From contig NZ_AUGI01000037.1 of NCBI RefSeq assembly GCF_000422585.1, positions 18,734-82,733 on the forward strand: a stretch of 64,000 nt of DNA, read 5' to 3'. The translations under genes and the position numbers were made by a program. Below, piece after piece: positions 7,742 to 16,112 of the stretch. The first letter of the stretch is position 1. Each line of letters opens with the position of its first letter. Under the pieces are notes generated by a model that worked only from the letters and a program-made list of their open reading frames with translations, did no database searches and was not told the origin of the DNA. The stretch comes from Hugenholtzia roseola DSM 9546. GTDB lineage: Bacteria > Bacteroidota > Bacteroidia > Cytophagales > Bernardetiaceae.

Positions 7742-8212
7742 TTAATAACGTTCAATATCGCGCTTCTGGTCGCGCTCTTTGATGGTTTCGCGCTTGTCGT
7801 AGAGTTTTTTGCCTTTTGCAACGGCAATTTCTACTTTTGCCAAACCTTTGTCGTTTATGAAAATGCGCACAGGCACAAGGGTCGTTCCTACGTCTTGTAG
7901 GGCGCGTTCGATTTTGCCCAACTCGCGTTTTTTGAGCAATAGCTTGCGGTCGGCTTTGCTTTGGTGGTTGTGAATGTTGCCACGCTCATAGGGGGAAATG
8001 TCCATGTTGCGGACAAAGAGTTCGCCGTCCATGAGTAGGCAGAAAGAATCGGTCATGGTTACTTTGCCCTGTCGGATAGATTTGATTTCTGTTCCTTTCA
8101 AGACAATGCCTGCGGTGTAGTTTTCTAAGAAGAAGTAGTCGAAAGCGGCGCGGCGGTTTCGGATATTGACAATCTTCTGAATCCCGTTTTTGTTGTTTTT
8201 AGATTGGCTCAT
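7742..8212 (-). CDS. smpB: SsrA-binding protein SmpB
   Basis: SmpB binds tmRNA and delivers it to stalled ribosomes for trans-translation. The 156-residue protein has the full OB-fold core: NRRAAFDYFF, the GIVLKGTEIKSIRQGKV segment, FVRNMDISPYERGN, RKLLLKKRELGKI, and the basic C-terminal tail AKGKKLYDKRETIKERDQKRDI needed in the decoding centre. Length is normal. It is followed ~90 bp downstream by prfB on the same strand; smpB lies between the DUF349 gene and prfB. The tmRNA gene itself was not found in the window. Confidence 0.97.
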   Translation of the reverse strand: MSQSKNNKNGIQKIVNIRNRRAAFDYFFLENYTAGIVLKGTEIKSIRQGKVTMTDSFCLLMDGELFVRNMDISPYERGNIHNHQSKADRKLLLKKRELGKIERALQDVGTTLVPVRIFINDKGLAKVEIAVAKGKKLYDKRETIKERDQKRDIERY

Positions 8213-8305
8213 AGCAAGTCAGCGGTAAGGGGTGAAACATTTGTCGTATCTGCTTGGTGTGCGATACAAGACCAGAACCCATGTGAGGCGCAAAGAGTTC
8301 CCTCT

Positions 8306-9383
8306 TTATTGCAGCATCAAATAGGCTTTCATGTATTCGTCTAAGTCGCCATCTAAGACTGCCTGAACGTCGGTGCGTTCATAGCCTGTGCGTACATCTT
8401 TGATGAGTTTGTAGGGGTGCAAGACGTAATTGCGAATTTGAGAGCCAAAGTCAATTCTTTTTTTCGAGCTTTCAAGTTCTGCTTTGGCGGCGTTGCGCTT
8501 TTCGAGTTCGAGCTGATAGAGTTTGGCTTTGAGCATTTGCAGGGCGAGTTCGTAGTTTTGCAGTTGGGAGCGTTCCTGCTGACATTCGGCAACGACTCCT
8601 GTGGGAACGTGTTTGAGGCGCACTGCCGTTTCCACTTTATTGACATTCTGCCCCCCTGCGCCGCCCGAACGGTAGGTTTGGCGTTCTACGTCTGCCATGT
8701 TGAGGTCAATTTCTATGCTATCATCTACGATAGGATAGACGAAAACGGAGGCGAAAGAGGTCTGCCTTTTTCCTGCTGCATTGAAGGGCGAGATGCGCAC
8801 CAGACGATGGACACCAATTTCAGACTTTAAGTAGCCATAGGCAAATTCGCCCTTGATTTCGAGGGTTGCTGATTTAAGCCCTGCCACGTCGCCCGCTACA
8901 TAATCGAGGGTGCGTTGGCTAAAACCGCGACTTTCTGCCCAAAGTTTGTACATGCGCAGGAGCATTTCCGACCAATCTTGGCTTTCTGTGCCACCTGCCC
9001 CCGAATTGATTTCTATGATGGCATCGAGGTGGTCTTCCTCACCACTGAGCATCTTCTGAAATTCGAGGTCTTCTACGGCTTTGATGGTCTTTTGATACTC
9101 CCCTTCGAGTTCGCTTTCTGTGGTTTCGCCCATTTTGAAGAACTCGAAAAAGGTTTCCAAGTCGTCGAGTAGGTTTTGTACCTTTTCAAACCTATCTGTC
9201 CATATTTTTTTGGTCTTGATGGCTTTCATGACCTTTTCCGACTCTTTGGGGTCGTCCCAAAAATTGGGGGCTAAGGTCTGTTGGGTTTCGGCTTCGATGG
9301 CTTCTTTTTTGGCATCATAGTCAAAGATAGCCCCGCAGAGCATTGATGCGTGCTTGCAGGGTCTTGAATTGTTCGGCGTTCAT
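8306..9383 (-). CDS. prfB: Peptide chain release factor 2, with programmed +1 frameshift
   Basis: RF2 reads UAA and UGA stop codons. The long frame starting at 9343 lacks a normal RF2 N-terminus. The true start is the ATG at 9383: twenty codons ending GRGYL-like (…LRGYL) reach CTT at 9326-9324, then an in-frame TGA at 9323-9321 followed by C. Skipping one base continues as D-Y-D-A-K-K in the long frame. This CTT-TGA-C site with an upstream CGGGGC matches the classical RF2 autoregulatory frameshift. The body has [19 protein letters not shown] (the GGQ catalytic loop) and a C-terminus of normal length. Total product is 358 residues. The tripeptide discriminator region lies in domain 2, as usual. 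Confidence 0.96.
9320..9341 (-). promoter_or_regulatory. RF2 programmed +1 frameshift site
   Basis: Minus-strand reading gives CGGGGC, TAT, then CTT TGA C. The CTT is the slip codon, TGA the regulatory stop and the G-rich run the Shine-Dalgarno-like stimulator. When RF2 is scarce, ribosomes shift +1 and complete the protein. Confidence 0.93.
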
Positions 9384-9443
9384 ATCAGGGCAAATAAAAT
9401 AAGAGAGAAGTAAAATAGAGAAGTAGGGGGGTGAAAATGAAAA

Positions 9444-9482
9444 ATAGGCGTGCAAAACTTACACGCCTATCCTATCTTTTTT
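9444..9482. terminator. Bidirectional hairpin downstream of the HMG-CoA reductase gene
   Basis: Arms ATAGGCGTG (9444-9452) and CACGCCTAT (9462-9470) form a stem with a nine-base loop. T-rich sequence follows on both strands. It lies past the stop of the minus-strand HMG-CoA reductase gene. Confidence 0.65.
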
Positions 9483-9556
9483 ATGCTCTAAATTGCAAAC
9501 ACAAAATCGATATTTACAAGGATAGAGAATGATTCGTGTTCGAAAACGCTACAAAA

Positions 9557-11101
9557 TTAGCGATTTCTTCCGTATTGTTCGTGGCTTGATACCCAATCTG
9601 ACGAAGAAATTGCAGAAGCGAGTGAAATTTCCCCTGCCAATACTACTCCTGCAATGATTTCAGCGAGCTTATTGACTTTATTTTTTCCGAAACAACCCAA
9701 CATCTCTAAGGATTCCTTTTGAGTAGCCAAGCCTACGCCACCGCCATAGCTTGCCACGATAAGCGAAGGAATGGTAATAGAGAGGTAAAGGTCGCCTTCG
9801 GGGGTAAGTTCGGAATAGAGAATCCCTGCCGAAGATTCCGAAACATTGGCTACGTCCTGCCCTGTGGCGATAAACATAGCGGTAATGCCGTTTGCCGAGT
9901 GCAAGCCGTTGTTGTTTGCACCCGAAATAAACGCGCCTACATTCGAAACCTGCGCATGATAGGCTAACTTTTCAGGCTCTACGCGCATAATTTGAATCAA
10001 GACATCGCGCTTGATGGTACATTCTGCCACTACGCGCTTGCCACGTGTGCGCATGATGTTGATTTGGGAGGCTTTCTTATCGGTTGCGAAATTAGACTCT
10101 AAGTAGAAGTTGGTAACGCGATTTTCTTTGTAGTTGTCTAAAATCCAGCTACAAGCGGCAAAGGTTGCGCGTCCGACCATGTTCTGCCCTGCGGCATCGC
10201 CTGTGGCAAAGTTGAAACGTAGGTAGGCAAACTTATTAGAGAGGTAGTAGTCGATGTATTGCAATTTGGCAACGCTGGAGGTAGCCTCTGCTTCTTCGGC
10301 GATTTTGGCGCGATTTGCCTCTGCCCATTTGGTAAAGTCGCGTGCTGCACGTGCGTCTTCAAAAACGAAAACGGGAGCGCGTTGCATGGCATCACCGATG
10401 ATGGTACATTTCACGCCGCCACTCAAATTTAAGACCTTCATGCCGCGATTGTAGGAAGCCACAAGCGTACCTTCGGCAGTAGCCATTGGAATTAAAAAAT
10501 CGCCCTGTGCGTGTTCGCCATTCACTTTTAGCGGTCCTGCAATGCCGAGCGGCACTTGTGCCACGCCGATAAAATGTTCGCAGTTGCCTTGTGTGATGTG
10601 TGGGTCGAAGGAATAATGCGGAATGTGTTTGAGTTTAGCACCCGTTAGCTCTTCTACAAAGCGTTGGCGAGTCTGGATTGCACTTTCAGAATAGTCGTCG
10701 TTGTCGTCGCGCGGGATTTTTGTTTCATCTTTGAAAGAAGAAATCGCATCTTCTACTTTCAAAGAGAGCTTGCCAAAGGGCTTAGTAGAAACGGTAACCT
10801 CGATTTTATATTTGGCTTCGGGCAAAGCTCCCATCTGTGCGACTACGTCAAAACCCTTGCGAAGCGGAAAATCAACGGGGCTTTCTTCCGAAATCTTGTC
10901 GGGTGCTAATACCACACCTTCGCCTAAATTGATGCGAACCGAATGTAAGGGAACTTCCTTGCCATCAATCGCGACCTGATGCACCCCGATAAGTTTGGCA
11001 TCACTTAGGCGATTTTTGATAGAAAACTGCACGCCCTCGCCCGTATTTTTGAGGCTGCCACGTGTGTAGAGTTGTTTGAGGATTAAGCTTGGTATTTGCA
11101 T
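9557..11101 (-). CDS. Hydroxymethylglutaryl-CoA reductase with extra N-terminal domain
   Basis: HMG-CoA reductase makes mevalonate for isoprenoid synthesis. Numbered from the ATG at 11101, the catalytic set of the family is present: E210 in ATAEG, K342/K343 in ATDKKAS, D416 in GQDVANV and a C-terminal H507 in WVSSHEQYGRNR. The nucleotide loop GDAAGQNM is also there. The core covers about residues 135-514. Residues 1-120 form an additional beta-rich domain (IKNRLSDAKLIG, IDGKEVPL) that typical prokaryotic reductases of ~400-430 residues lack; I do not recognise it firmly. The frame continues upstream to 11242 but that lead is low-quality. The gene stands alone in this window, with no other mevalonate gene near it. 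Confidence 0.92.
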   Translation of the reverse strand: MQIPSLILKQLYTRGSLKNTGEGVQFSIKNRLSDAKLIGVHQVAIDGKEVPLHSVRINLGEGVVLAPDKISEESPVDFPLRKGFDVVAQMGALPEAKYKIEVTVSTKPFGKLSLKVEDAISSFKDETKIPRDDNDDYSESAIQTRQRFVEELTGAKLKHIPHYSFDPHITQGNCEHFIGVAQVPLGIAGPLKVNGEHAQGDFLIPMATAEGTLVASYNRGMKVLNLSGGVKCTIIGDAMQRAPVFVFEDARAARDFTKWAEANRAKIAEEAEATSSVAKLQYIDYYLSNKFAYLRFNFATGDAAGQNMVGRATFAACSWILDNYKENRVTNFYLESNFATDKKASQINIMRTRGKRVVAECTIKRDVLIQIMRVEPEKLAYHAQVSNVGAFISGANNNGLHSANGITAMFIATGQDVANVSESSAGILYSELTPEGDLYLSITIPSLIVASYGGGVGLATQKESLEMLGCFGKNKVNKLAEIIAGVVLAGEISLASAISSSDWVSSHEQYGRNR

Positions 11102-11535
11102 ACTTTTGAGTTGGGTGTGATTGAAGTTTAAATATAATAGGATAAAATAGAAAGTGCAAATTTTCAGGTTATGACCCTTGCAATAGTGCCGTCCGACTGA
11201 ATTTGAGATGCTAAATTTTAGGAAAAATATGCGTATTTCCAAATTTTTTTCTGAAAATCTAAGAAAAAAAATAAAATCCTTTCTTTTTCAAGCACTTACA
11301 CCTGATAAAACACCGCTTTCTTCCTTCCTTTTGCTTTTTTTAGGAAAAACGTTTGTGCAAACCCTTTTTTTTCTGCATCTTGCTTGCGGAATTACCCCAA
11401 AAAGGGCAATTATTTAAAGGCTTTTGCTTGGTAGGAAGCAAAAGCTTGATTTTTACTACATCAAAAGCCTGATAATTTTGTCATCTCAAAAAACAAACGA
11501 TTTTTTGCTTCTCTTTCTGTCTTAATTTTTATAAT
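11102..11535. other. Intergenic region between divergent HMG-CoA reductase and DUF2339 genes
   Basis: AT-rich, ~430 bp. A 69-codon plus-strand frame at 11208-11417 shows no protein-like features and was rejected. Promoters for both divergent genes should lie here, but I found no clear TAnnTTTG box. Confidence 0.5.
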
Positions 11536-14004
11536 ATGAATCCAAACGACGATAAAATTCGAGAACTTTTTGATAAGCTCGAAAAAATCGCCTCCAAAGA
11601 GCTGGAATTGCGACGCGATATCAGTGCCTTCAAAGAAGAGCTAATGGCTTTGCGCTATGCCAAGTCTAATTTTGAACCCACTGCTTCCGACCCTCTCAAA
11701 ACTAAGGCAGCCACAGAAGAGCCGCCACAAAAAAAAGAGGGCAGAGAAGAAGTGCCGCCACATCTTGCGGCGCAAAGGGCAGGCACTTATCAGGAGAACT
11801 ATCAGCCAAATCAGCAGCCAAATCAGCAAGCCGAACAGAACAAACGAGAAGAAGCCGCCCAAAATGCAAGTCAGAGTGCAAGTCAGGGTGCAAATCAAAG
11901 TGCGGCGCAAACGGCAAAGCCCATCTTCAATTTTGAGAAATTTTTGGGCGAAAACTTACTCAATAAAATCGGTATCCTCATCACCGTCATCGGGGTACTT
12001 ATCGGCGTGAAGTATTCGATAGATAACGACTTAATTAGTCCGCTTACGCGCATCATCTTAGCCTATGCCTTTGGCGCAGGACTATTGGGCGTAGGCTTTT
12101 GGCTCAAAGAAAAGTACGCAGCTTTTAGTGCCGTTTTGGTGAGTGGCTCAATGGCAGTGCTTTATATCACTACTTTTATTGCCTATGATTTTTACGAATT
12201 ATTGCCTCAAAGTTTTACCTTTTTTCTGATGCTTCTCTTTACCGCCTTTACCGTCTTGGCGGCTTTGCGCTATGATTTAGCCGTCATTGCGCATCTGGGC
12301 TTGGTGGGAGCTTATGCGATTCCTTTCCTATTGAGCGACGGTTCGGGCAAGGTGCATATTCTCTTTTCCTACATGGCATTGCTCAATGTGGGTATCCTGA
12401 TTGTGTCGCTTTTCAAAAATTGGAAGTCGCTCTATTACAGTGCCTTTCTCTTTACTTGGCTTATCTTTTCAGGGTGGCTTGTGGGAAAATACGAGTACGA
12501 AAAGCACTTCTCACTTGCCTTTGTTTTTGGTCTTGCCTACTTCTTTATTTTCTACCTGACCCTTTTAGCCTATAAGGTGCGAAAGGCAGAAATGTTCGGA
12601 CGTTTGGAAGTGGTGATGTTGCTTTTAAATGCTTTTATTTATTTTGGAATTGGTTTTTATACCATACAATCGCACCCACAAGGAAACGAGCTTTTGGGCA
12701 TCTTTACGCTCACGCATGCACTTTTGCATTTCTTTGTTGGTGTATTTTTATACAAAAAAGAATTGGCAGACAAAAGTTTATTATATTTAGTATTAGGGCT
12801 GGTCTTTGTCTTTATCACCCTCACGATTCCAATTCAATTAGATGGAAGTTGGGTAACGATGCTTTGGGCAGCAGAGGCAGCACTTCTTTTTTGGATAGGC
12901 AGGAGCAAAAAAATTGTGCTTTATGAGCAAATTTCTTACGCCGTCATGTGGTTAGCTTTTTTTAGTATTTGGCAAGATTGGACTTTTGGCATCTATGATA
13001 GATACAGCTTTGCCGAAACTTTGGAAAACAAGATGACCCCTATCTTTAATGCCTATTTCATTACTGCCGCGCTCTTTTTGGTTGCTTTTGGTTGGATTTT
13101 ATGGGTACGCGCCAAGACTGCCTCCGACGCTTCGCAGCAGGGTATTTTGTCGCTGCATTTTCTAAGTTATAGCGCACCGATTATCTTTCTTATCGTGTCC
13201 TACTTTACCTTCTTTGTGGAAATTTCGCTTTATTTCCGACAAAACTACTTAGAAAGTGCCTTTAAAATTGTAGATGAAATAGGAACGACTTATTACAACT
13301 ATGACGAAAGTATCCCTAAGTTTTCCTACATCTGGTTGGTCAATTACACCCTTTTATTTGCCTGCCTTTTGGCGTTGCTCAATTGGAAACGCCTCAAAAA
13401 CACAATTTTAGCCTATCTTTCCGCGCTTTTGGGCTTGACGGCGGGCTTGGTCTTTTTGGTTGGTAGTCTTTATTTCTTCTCCGAACTATTGGAACAGTAT
13501 CTATTCGAAAGCGGTCAGCCGACAAAGGAAAGTATTTTCCTTAGCGACGCTTCTTATATCTGGATTCGCTACCTATCTCTGCCCTTTATGTTGGGTACTT
13601 TGTGGCTTTTTTTCAAAAAAGTACGCAGCTCACTTTTTCAATTCGATTTGCGAAAGCTATACGACGCACCCCTGCATATTGCGCTGGTTTGGCTTTTGAG
13701 CAGTGAGCTAATTTATATTATGAACTACAATGGCATGCAAGATTCCTACAAGTTGGGTTTGAGTATCCTTTGGGGTTGTTACGCGCTTTTGATAATAGGA
13801 TTGGGCATTTGGAAAAATAAAAAGCACCTACGTTTGGCTGCCATTGGCTTTTTTGTCCTGACGATTGCCAAACTCTTTTTCTACGACCTTTCCCAACTCA
13901 CCAACATTGCCAAAGTAGTAGTATTGGTTATTTTGGGACTCCTCTTGCTTGTTGCTTCTTTTCTATACAATAAATACAAAAATTTTATCTCTGATGAAAA
14001 ATAA
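11536..14004 (+). CDS. DUF2339 multi-spanning membrane protein
   Basis: An 822-residue protein starts with a coiled coil (residues 1-37), followed by a low-complexity Gln/Asn/Ala/Ser linker (about 75-130) with tandem NQQP and ASQ repeats. About twenty or more hydrophobic helices follow from residue ~143, beginning GENLLNKIGILITVIGV, the hallmark entry of DUF2339. I know of no established biochemical role. The gene overlaps the next gene by 11 bp (13994-14004), so the two are co-translated or coupled; DUF2339 with DUF3999 is a recurrent pair in bacteria. Start at 11536 is the only ATG before the coiled coil. Confidence 0.88.
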   Translation: MNPNDDKIRELFDKLEKIASKELELRRDISAFKEELMALRYAKSNFEPTASDPLKTKAATEEPPQKKEGREEVPPHLAAQRAGTYQENYQPNQQPNQQAEQNKREEAAQNASQSASQGANQSAAQTAKPIFNFEKFLGENLLNKIGILITVIGVLIGVKYSIDNDLISPLTRIILAYAFGAGLLGVGFWLKEKYAAFSAVLVSGSMAVLYITTFIAYDFYELLPQSFTFFLMLLFTAFTVLAALRYDLAVIAHLGLVGAYAIPFLLSDGSGKVHILFSYMALLNVGILIVSLFKNWKSLYYSAFLFTWLIFSGWLVGKYEYEKHFSLAFVFGLAYFFIFYLTLLAYKVRKAEMFGRLEVVMLLLNAFIYFGIGFYTIQSHPQGNELLGIFTLTHALLHFFVGVFLYKKELADKSLLYLVLGLVFVFITLTIPIQLDGSWVTMLWAAEAALLFWIGRSKKIVLYEQISYAVMWLAFFSIWQDWTFGIYDRYSFAETLENKMTPIFNAYFITAALFLVAFGWILWVRAKTASDASQQGILSLHFLSYSAPIIFLIVSYFTFFVEISLYFRQNYLESAFKIVDEIGTTYYNYDESIPKFSYIWLVNYTLLFACLLALLNWKRLKNTILAYLSALLGLTAGLVFLVGSLYFFSELLEQYLFESGQPTKESIFLSDASYIWIRYLSLPFMLGTLWLFFKKVRSSLFQFDLRKLYDAPLHIALVWLLSSELIYIMNYNGMQDSYKLGLSILWGCYALLIIGLGIWKNKKHLRLAAIGFFVLTIAKLFFYDLSQLTNIAKVVVLVILGLLLLVASFLYNKYKNFISDEK
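11805..11930 (+). repeat. Tandem short repeats encoding Q/N/A/S-rich linker
   Basis: Inside the DUF2339 gene, units such as CAAATCAGCA and AGTGCAAGTCAG recur in tandem and encode the flexible linker between the coiled coil and the first membrane helix. Its length could change by slippage. Confidence 0.6.
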
Positions 14005-15289
14005 AACCTGCCTTCGCTATTTTCTGCACACTTTTTGGCAAAGTGGCTCTTTTTTCCTTACCTGTTTTCTCTTTTTGTTTCTCAAAACAGCACTTTATGC
14101 GCAAGATTCACAGGGCTATGAAACTTATCAATACCAGCGAAAACTGCCTGCCGCTACCGAGTCTTGGCACAAAATCATCTTAGACAAGGCGGTTTTGGCA
14201 CAGGTGCAGCCCTCCCTTCAAGACCTGCGCCTTATCGGTATCAATGCCAAAGGCGATACCTTAGAAATGCCTTATTTGCTCAAAGAATTGAGGCAGGATA
14301 CCAAAACAGAAACGGTGACAGCTTCGCTCCTCAATTCGGGAAAGCAGAATGGGCGTTATACCTACACCCTACAATTAGACGACAATCTCACCATCAATGA
14401 AATTGCGTTGCGTTTTGAAGAGCCAAATTACGAGCGAAAAATCCGATTAGAGGGCGCACAAGACCTTAAAAATTGGACACTTATTCTGAACGATTATAGG
14501 ATTTTATCCATTCGCAATGAATTTACAAGTTATGATTTTAATACAATCCGTTTTCCTAATTCACGTTATCTCTACTATCGCATTTCTTTTGAAAGTGAAG
14601 TAGAGCCTGAATTAGAAGGTGCAACTTGCTTGAAAACAGTGCGCGAACAGGGTATTTACAAAGAATGGGAAACGCGCAGCAGCAAGACCGAACAAGACAA
14701 GGAAAGCCAAACTACTACCGTCGATTTTGAGTTGGCGCAAAAGTCTGCCGTTTCCAAAATTGCTTTTGAAGTAGATTCAAATATTGATTTTTATAGACGT
14801 ATGCGGATACAATATTTGGCAGATAGCAGCCAACTGCCCACAGGCGAGTGGCGGTATTATTACGTCAATACTTATGAAGGCGTGCTAAGTTCTTTTGAAG
14901 AGCGTATTTTTTCTTTTGGTAGTGCCGTTTTTTCTAATAAATTTAGAATTATCATTGAAAATAATAACAACAATCCGCTTTCCATTTCTCAAATTCGTGC
15001 CAGCAGCCATCAGTACGAACTTTGGGTACGTTTCGATGAGATGACTAAAAATAACTATCTTTTTTACGGTTCGAAGTCGGTCTATTCGCCTTATTACGAC
15101 CTGCAAAACTTTGAGAGCAGCGTACCCGATTCGCTGACGGTTTTGGCATTAGGTCAGGAAGAAAAAAGAAATTTGGCTGAAAAACCTAAACAAAGTCCTT
15201 TGTTTGAAAATCCAATTTGGCTTTGGAGCATTATGGGAATTATTATCCTGATTTTAGGGTTCTTTTCTTTGAAGATGCTTAAATCGTAG
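13994..15289 (+). CDS. DUF3999 exported membrane-anchored protein
   Basis: The 431-residue protein starts at the ATG at 13994, inside the end of the DUF2339 gene; the longer frame from 13949 is an unlikely extension. It has a signal peptide (hydrophobic residues ~15-35 ending TALYAQ), a large extracytoplasmic beta-rich region with DUF3999 features (YQYQRKLPAATESWHKI, LDDNLTINEIALRF, FPNSRYLYYRISFE), and a single C-terminal membrane helix near residues 405-426 before a short basic tail. DUF3999 proteins usually accompany DUF2339 proteins, as here. Substrate and role are unknown; an envelope function for the pair is inferred. Confidence 0.82.
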   Translation: MKNKTCLRYFLHTFWQSGSFFLTCFLFLFLKTALYAQDSQGYETYQYQRKLPAATESWHKIILDKAVLAQVQPSLQDLRLIGINAKGDTLEMPYLLKELRQDTKTETVTASLLNSGKQNGRYTYTLQLDDNLTINEIALRFEEPNYERKIRLEGAQDLKNWTLILNDYRILSIRNEFTSYDFNTIRFPNSRYLYYRISFESEVEPELEGATCLKTVREQGIYKEWETRSSKTEQDKESQTTTVDFELAQKSAVSKIAFEVDSNIDFYRRMRIQYLADSSQLPTGEWRYYYVNTYEGVLSSFEERIFSFGSAVFSNKFRIIIENNNNNPLSISQIRASSHQYELWVRFDEMTKNNYLFYGSKSVYSPYYDLQNFESSVPDSLTVLALGQEEKRNLAEKPKQSPLFENPIWLWSIMGIIILILGFFSLKMLKS

Positions 15290-15302
15290 AAAATCGTCCG
15301 CT

Positions 15303-15336
15303 TGCATGGGGACAAAGTCTTTATTTTGTCCCTATG
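15303..15336. terminator. Hairpin after the DUF3999 gene
   Basis: Arms around CATGGGGACAAA and TTTTGTCCCTATG form an imperfect hairpin directly after the DUF3999 stop. The arms resemble the GGACAAGG palindrome family, so it may be a diverged copy acting as a terminator. Confidence 0.5.
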
Positions 15337-15391
15337 TAAAACACACTTTTTCTTTTCTCTTATCCTTGTCTATTCTTTCCTTCTCTATTAT

Positions 15392-15399
15392 TATCTTTG
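15392..15399 (+). promoter_or_regulatory. Possible -7 box upstream of the exonuclease gene
   Basis: TATCTTTG matches the Bacteroidota -7 consensus ~83 bp upstream of the exonuclease start. A clear -33 box at the ideal spacing was not seen. Confidence 0.4.
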
Positions 15400-15481
15400 T
15401 CCAAGTCCTAAATTTTTTGGACGATTTTTTTATATCTAAGTGTCTGATTTTCAAATATTTGAACCTTATTTTTTTTAGAAG

Positions 15482-16027
15482 ATGAACTTTGTAGTGGTAG
15501 ATTTAGAAGCCACCTGTTGGCAACAAAACCCAGAGGCGGATAACGAAATCATAGAAATTGGGGCTGTTTTGATAGATGCTCATGGGCAGCCAAAAGGTGA
15601 GTTTCAGCGTTTTGTGCGCCCTATTTTAGCTCCTAAGTTGAGCGATTTTTGTAAAAAACTAACTTCTATCCGACAGGAAGAGGTAGAAAACGCGCCTTTC
15701 TTTTGGGAAGTGCTGCCTGCCTTTCAAAATTGGATAGCCTCTTTTGGGCAAGACTATGTTTTATGTTCTTGGGGTTTTTATGATAAAAAACAGTTTGAAA
15801 AAGATTGCATCTTGCATCATCAAAATACAGACTGGCTTTCGCCTCATATTAGCATCAAGCACCAATACGCCAAAATCAAAGGACTGCCTCGCGCCATAGG
15901 CATGAGTAAAGCACTTGATTTAGAAGGATTTACCTTAGAAGGTACGCATCATAGGGGGATAGATGATGCAAGAAATATAGCCAAAATTTTTGTTAAATAT
16001 TTGGATAAATTTAATTTTTCCGAATAA
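15482..16027 (+). CDS. DnaQ/ERI1-like 3'-5' exonuclease
   Basis: A 181-residue DEDDh-family exonuclease. The three Exo motifs are visible: VVVDLEATCW at residues 4-13 (Asp and Glu), the middle Asp region in LCSWGFYDKKQFEKD near residue 100, and HHRGIDDARNIAKI near residue 160 (catalytic His and Asp). The DLEATCW and HRGIDDARN forms resemble the ERI1/KapD subfamily, which trims short RNA ends, more than the polymerase III epsilon subunit. It is free-standing with no additional domain. RNA processing is an inference from family; DNA substrates cannot be excluded. A strong terminator follows. Confidence 0.87.
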   Translation: MNFVVVDLEATCWQQNPEADNEIIEIGAVLIDAHGQPKGEFQRFVRPILAPKLSDFCKKLTSIRQEEVENAPFFWEVLPAFQNWIASFGQDYVLCSWGFYDKKQFEKDCILHHQNTDWLSPHISIKHQYAKIKGLPRAIGMSKALDLEGFTLEGTHHRGIDDARNIAKIFVKYLDKFNFSE

Positions 16028-16038
16028 AACTAAAAAAT

Positions 16039-16074
16039 AAAAAAACTAACAGCCGAAAAACTGTTAGTTTTTTT
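16039..16074. terminator. Rho-independent terminator after the exonuclease gene
   Basis: Arms AAAAACTAACAG and CTGTTAGTTTTT form a 12-bp stem with an eight-base loop and a T run. It also faces the minus-strand M42 peptidase gene and can serve both. Confidence 0.88.
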
Positions 16075-16112
16075 GTAAAAAAATTACTTTTAGTTTTCTC
16101 TTTTTGTCGCTT

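Noticed and set aside
11208..11417. 69-codon plus-strand frame between the HMG-CoA reductase and DUF2339 genes
   Set aside because: AT-rich low-quality sequence with no recognisable motif, and no promoter or spacing evidence.
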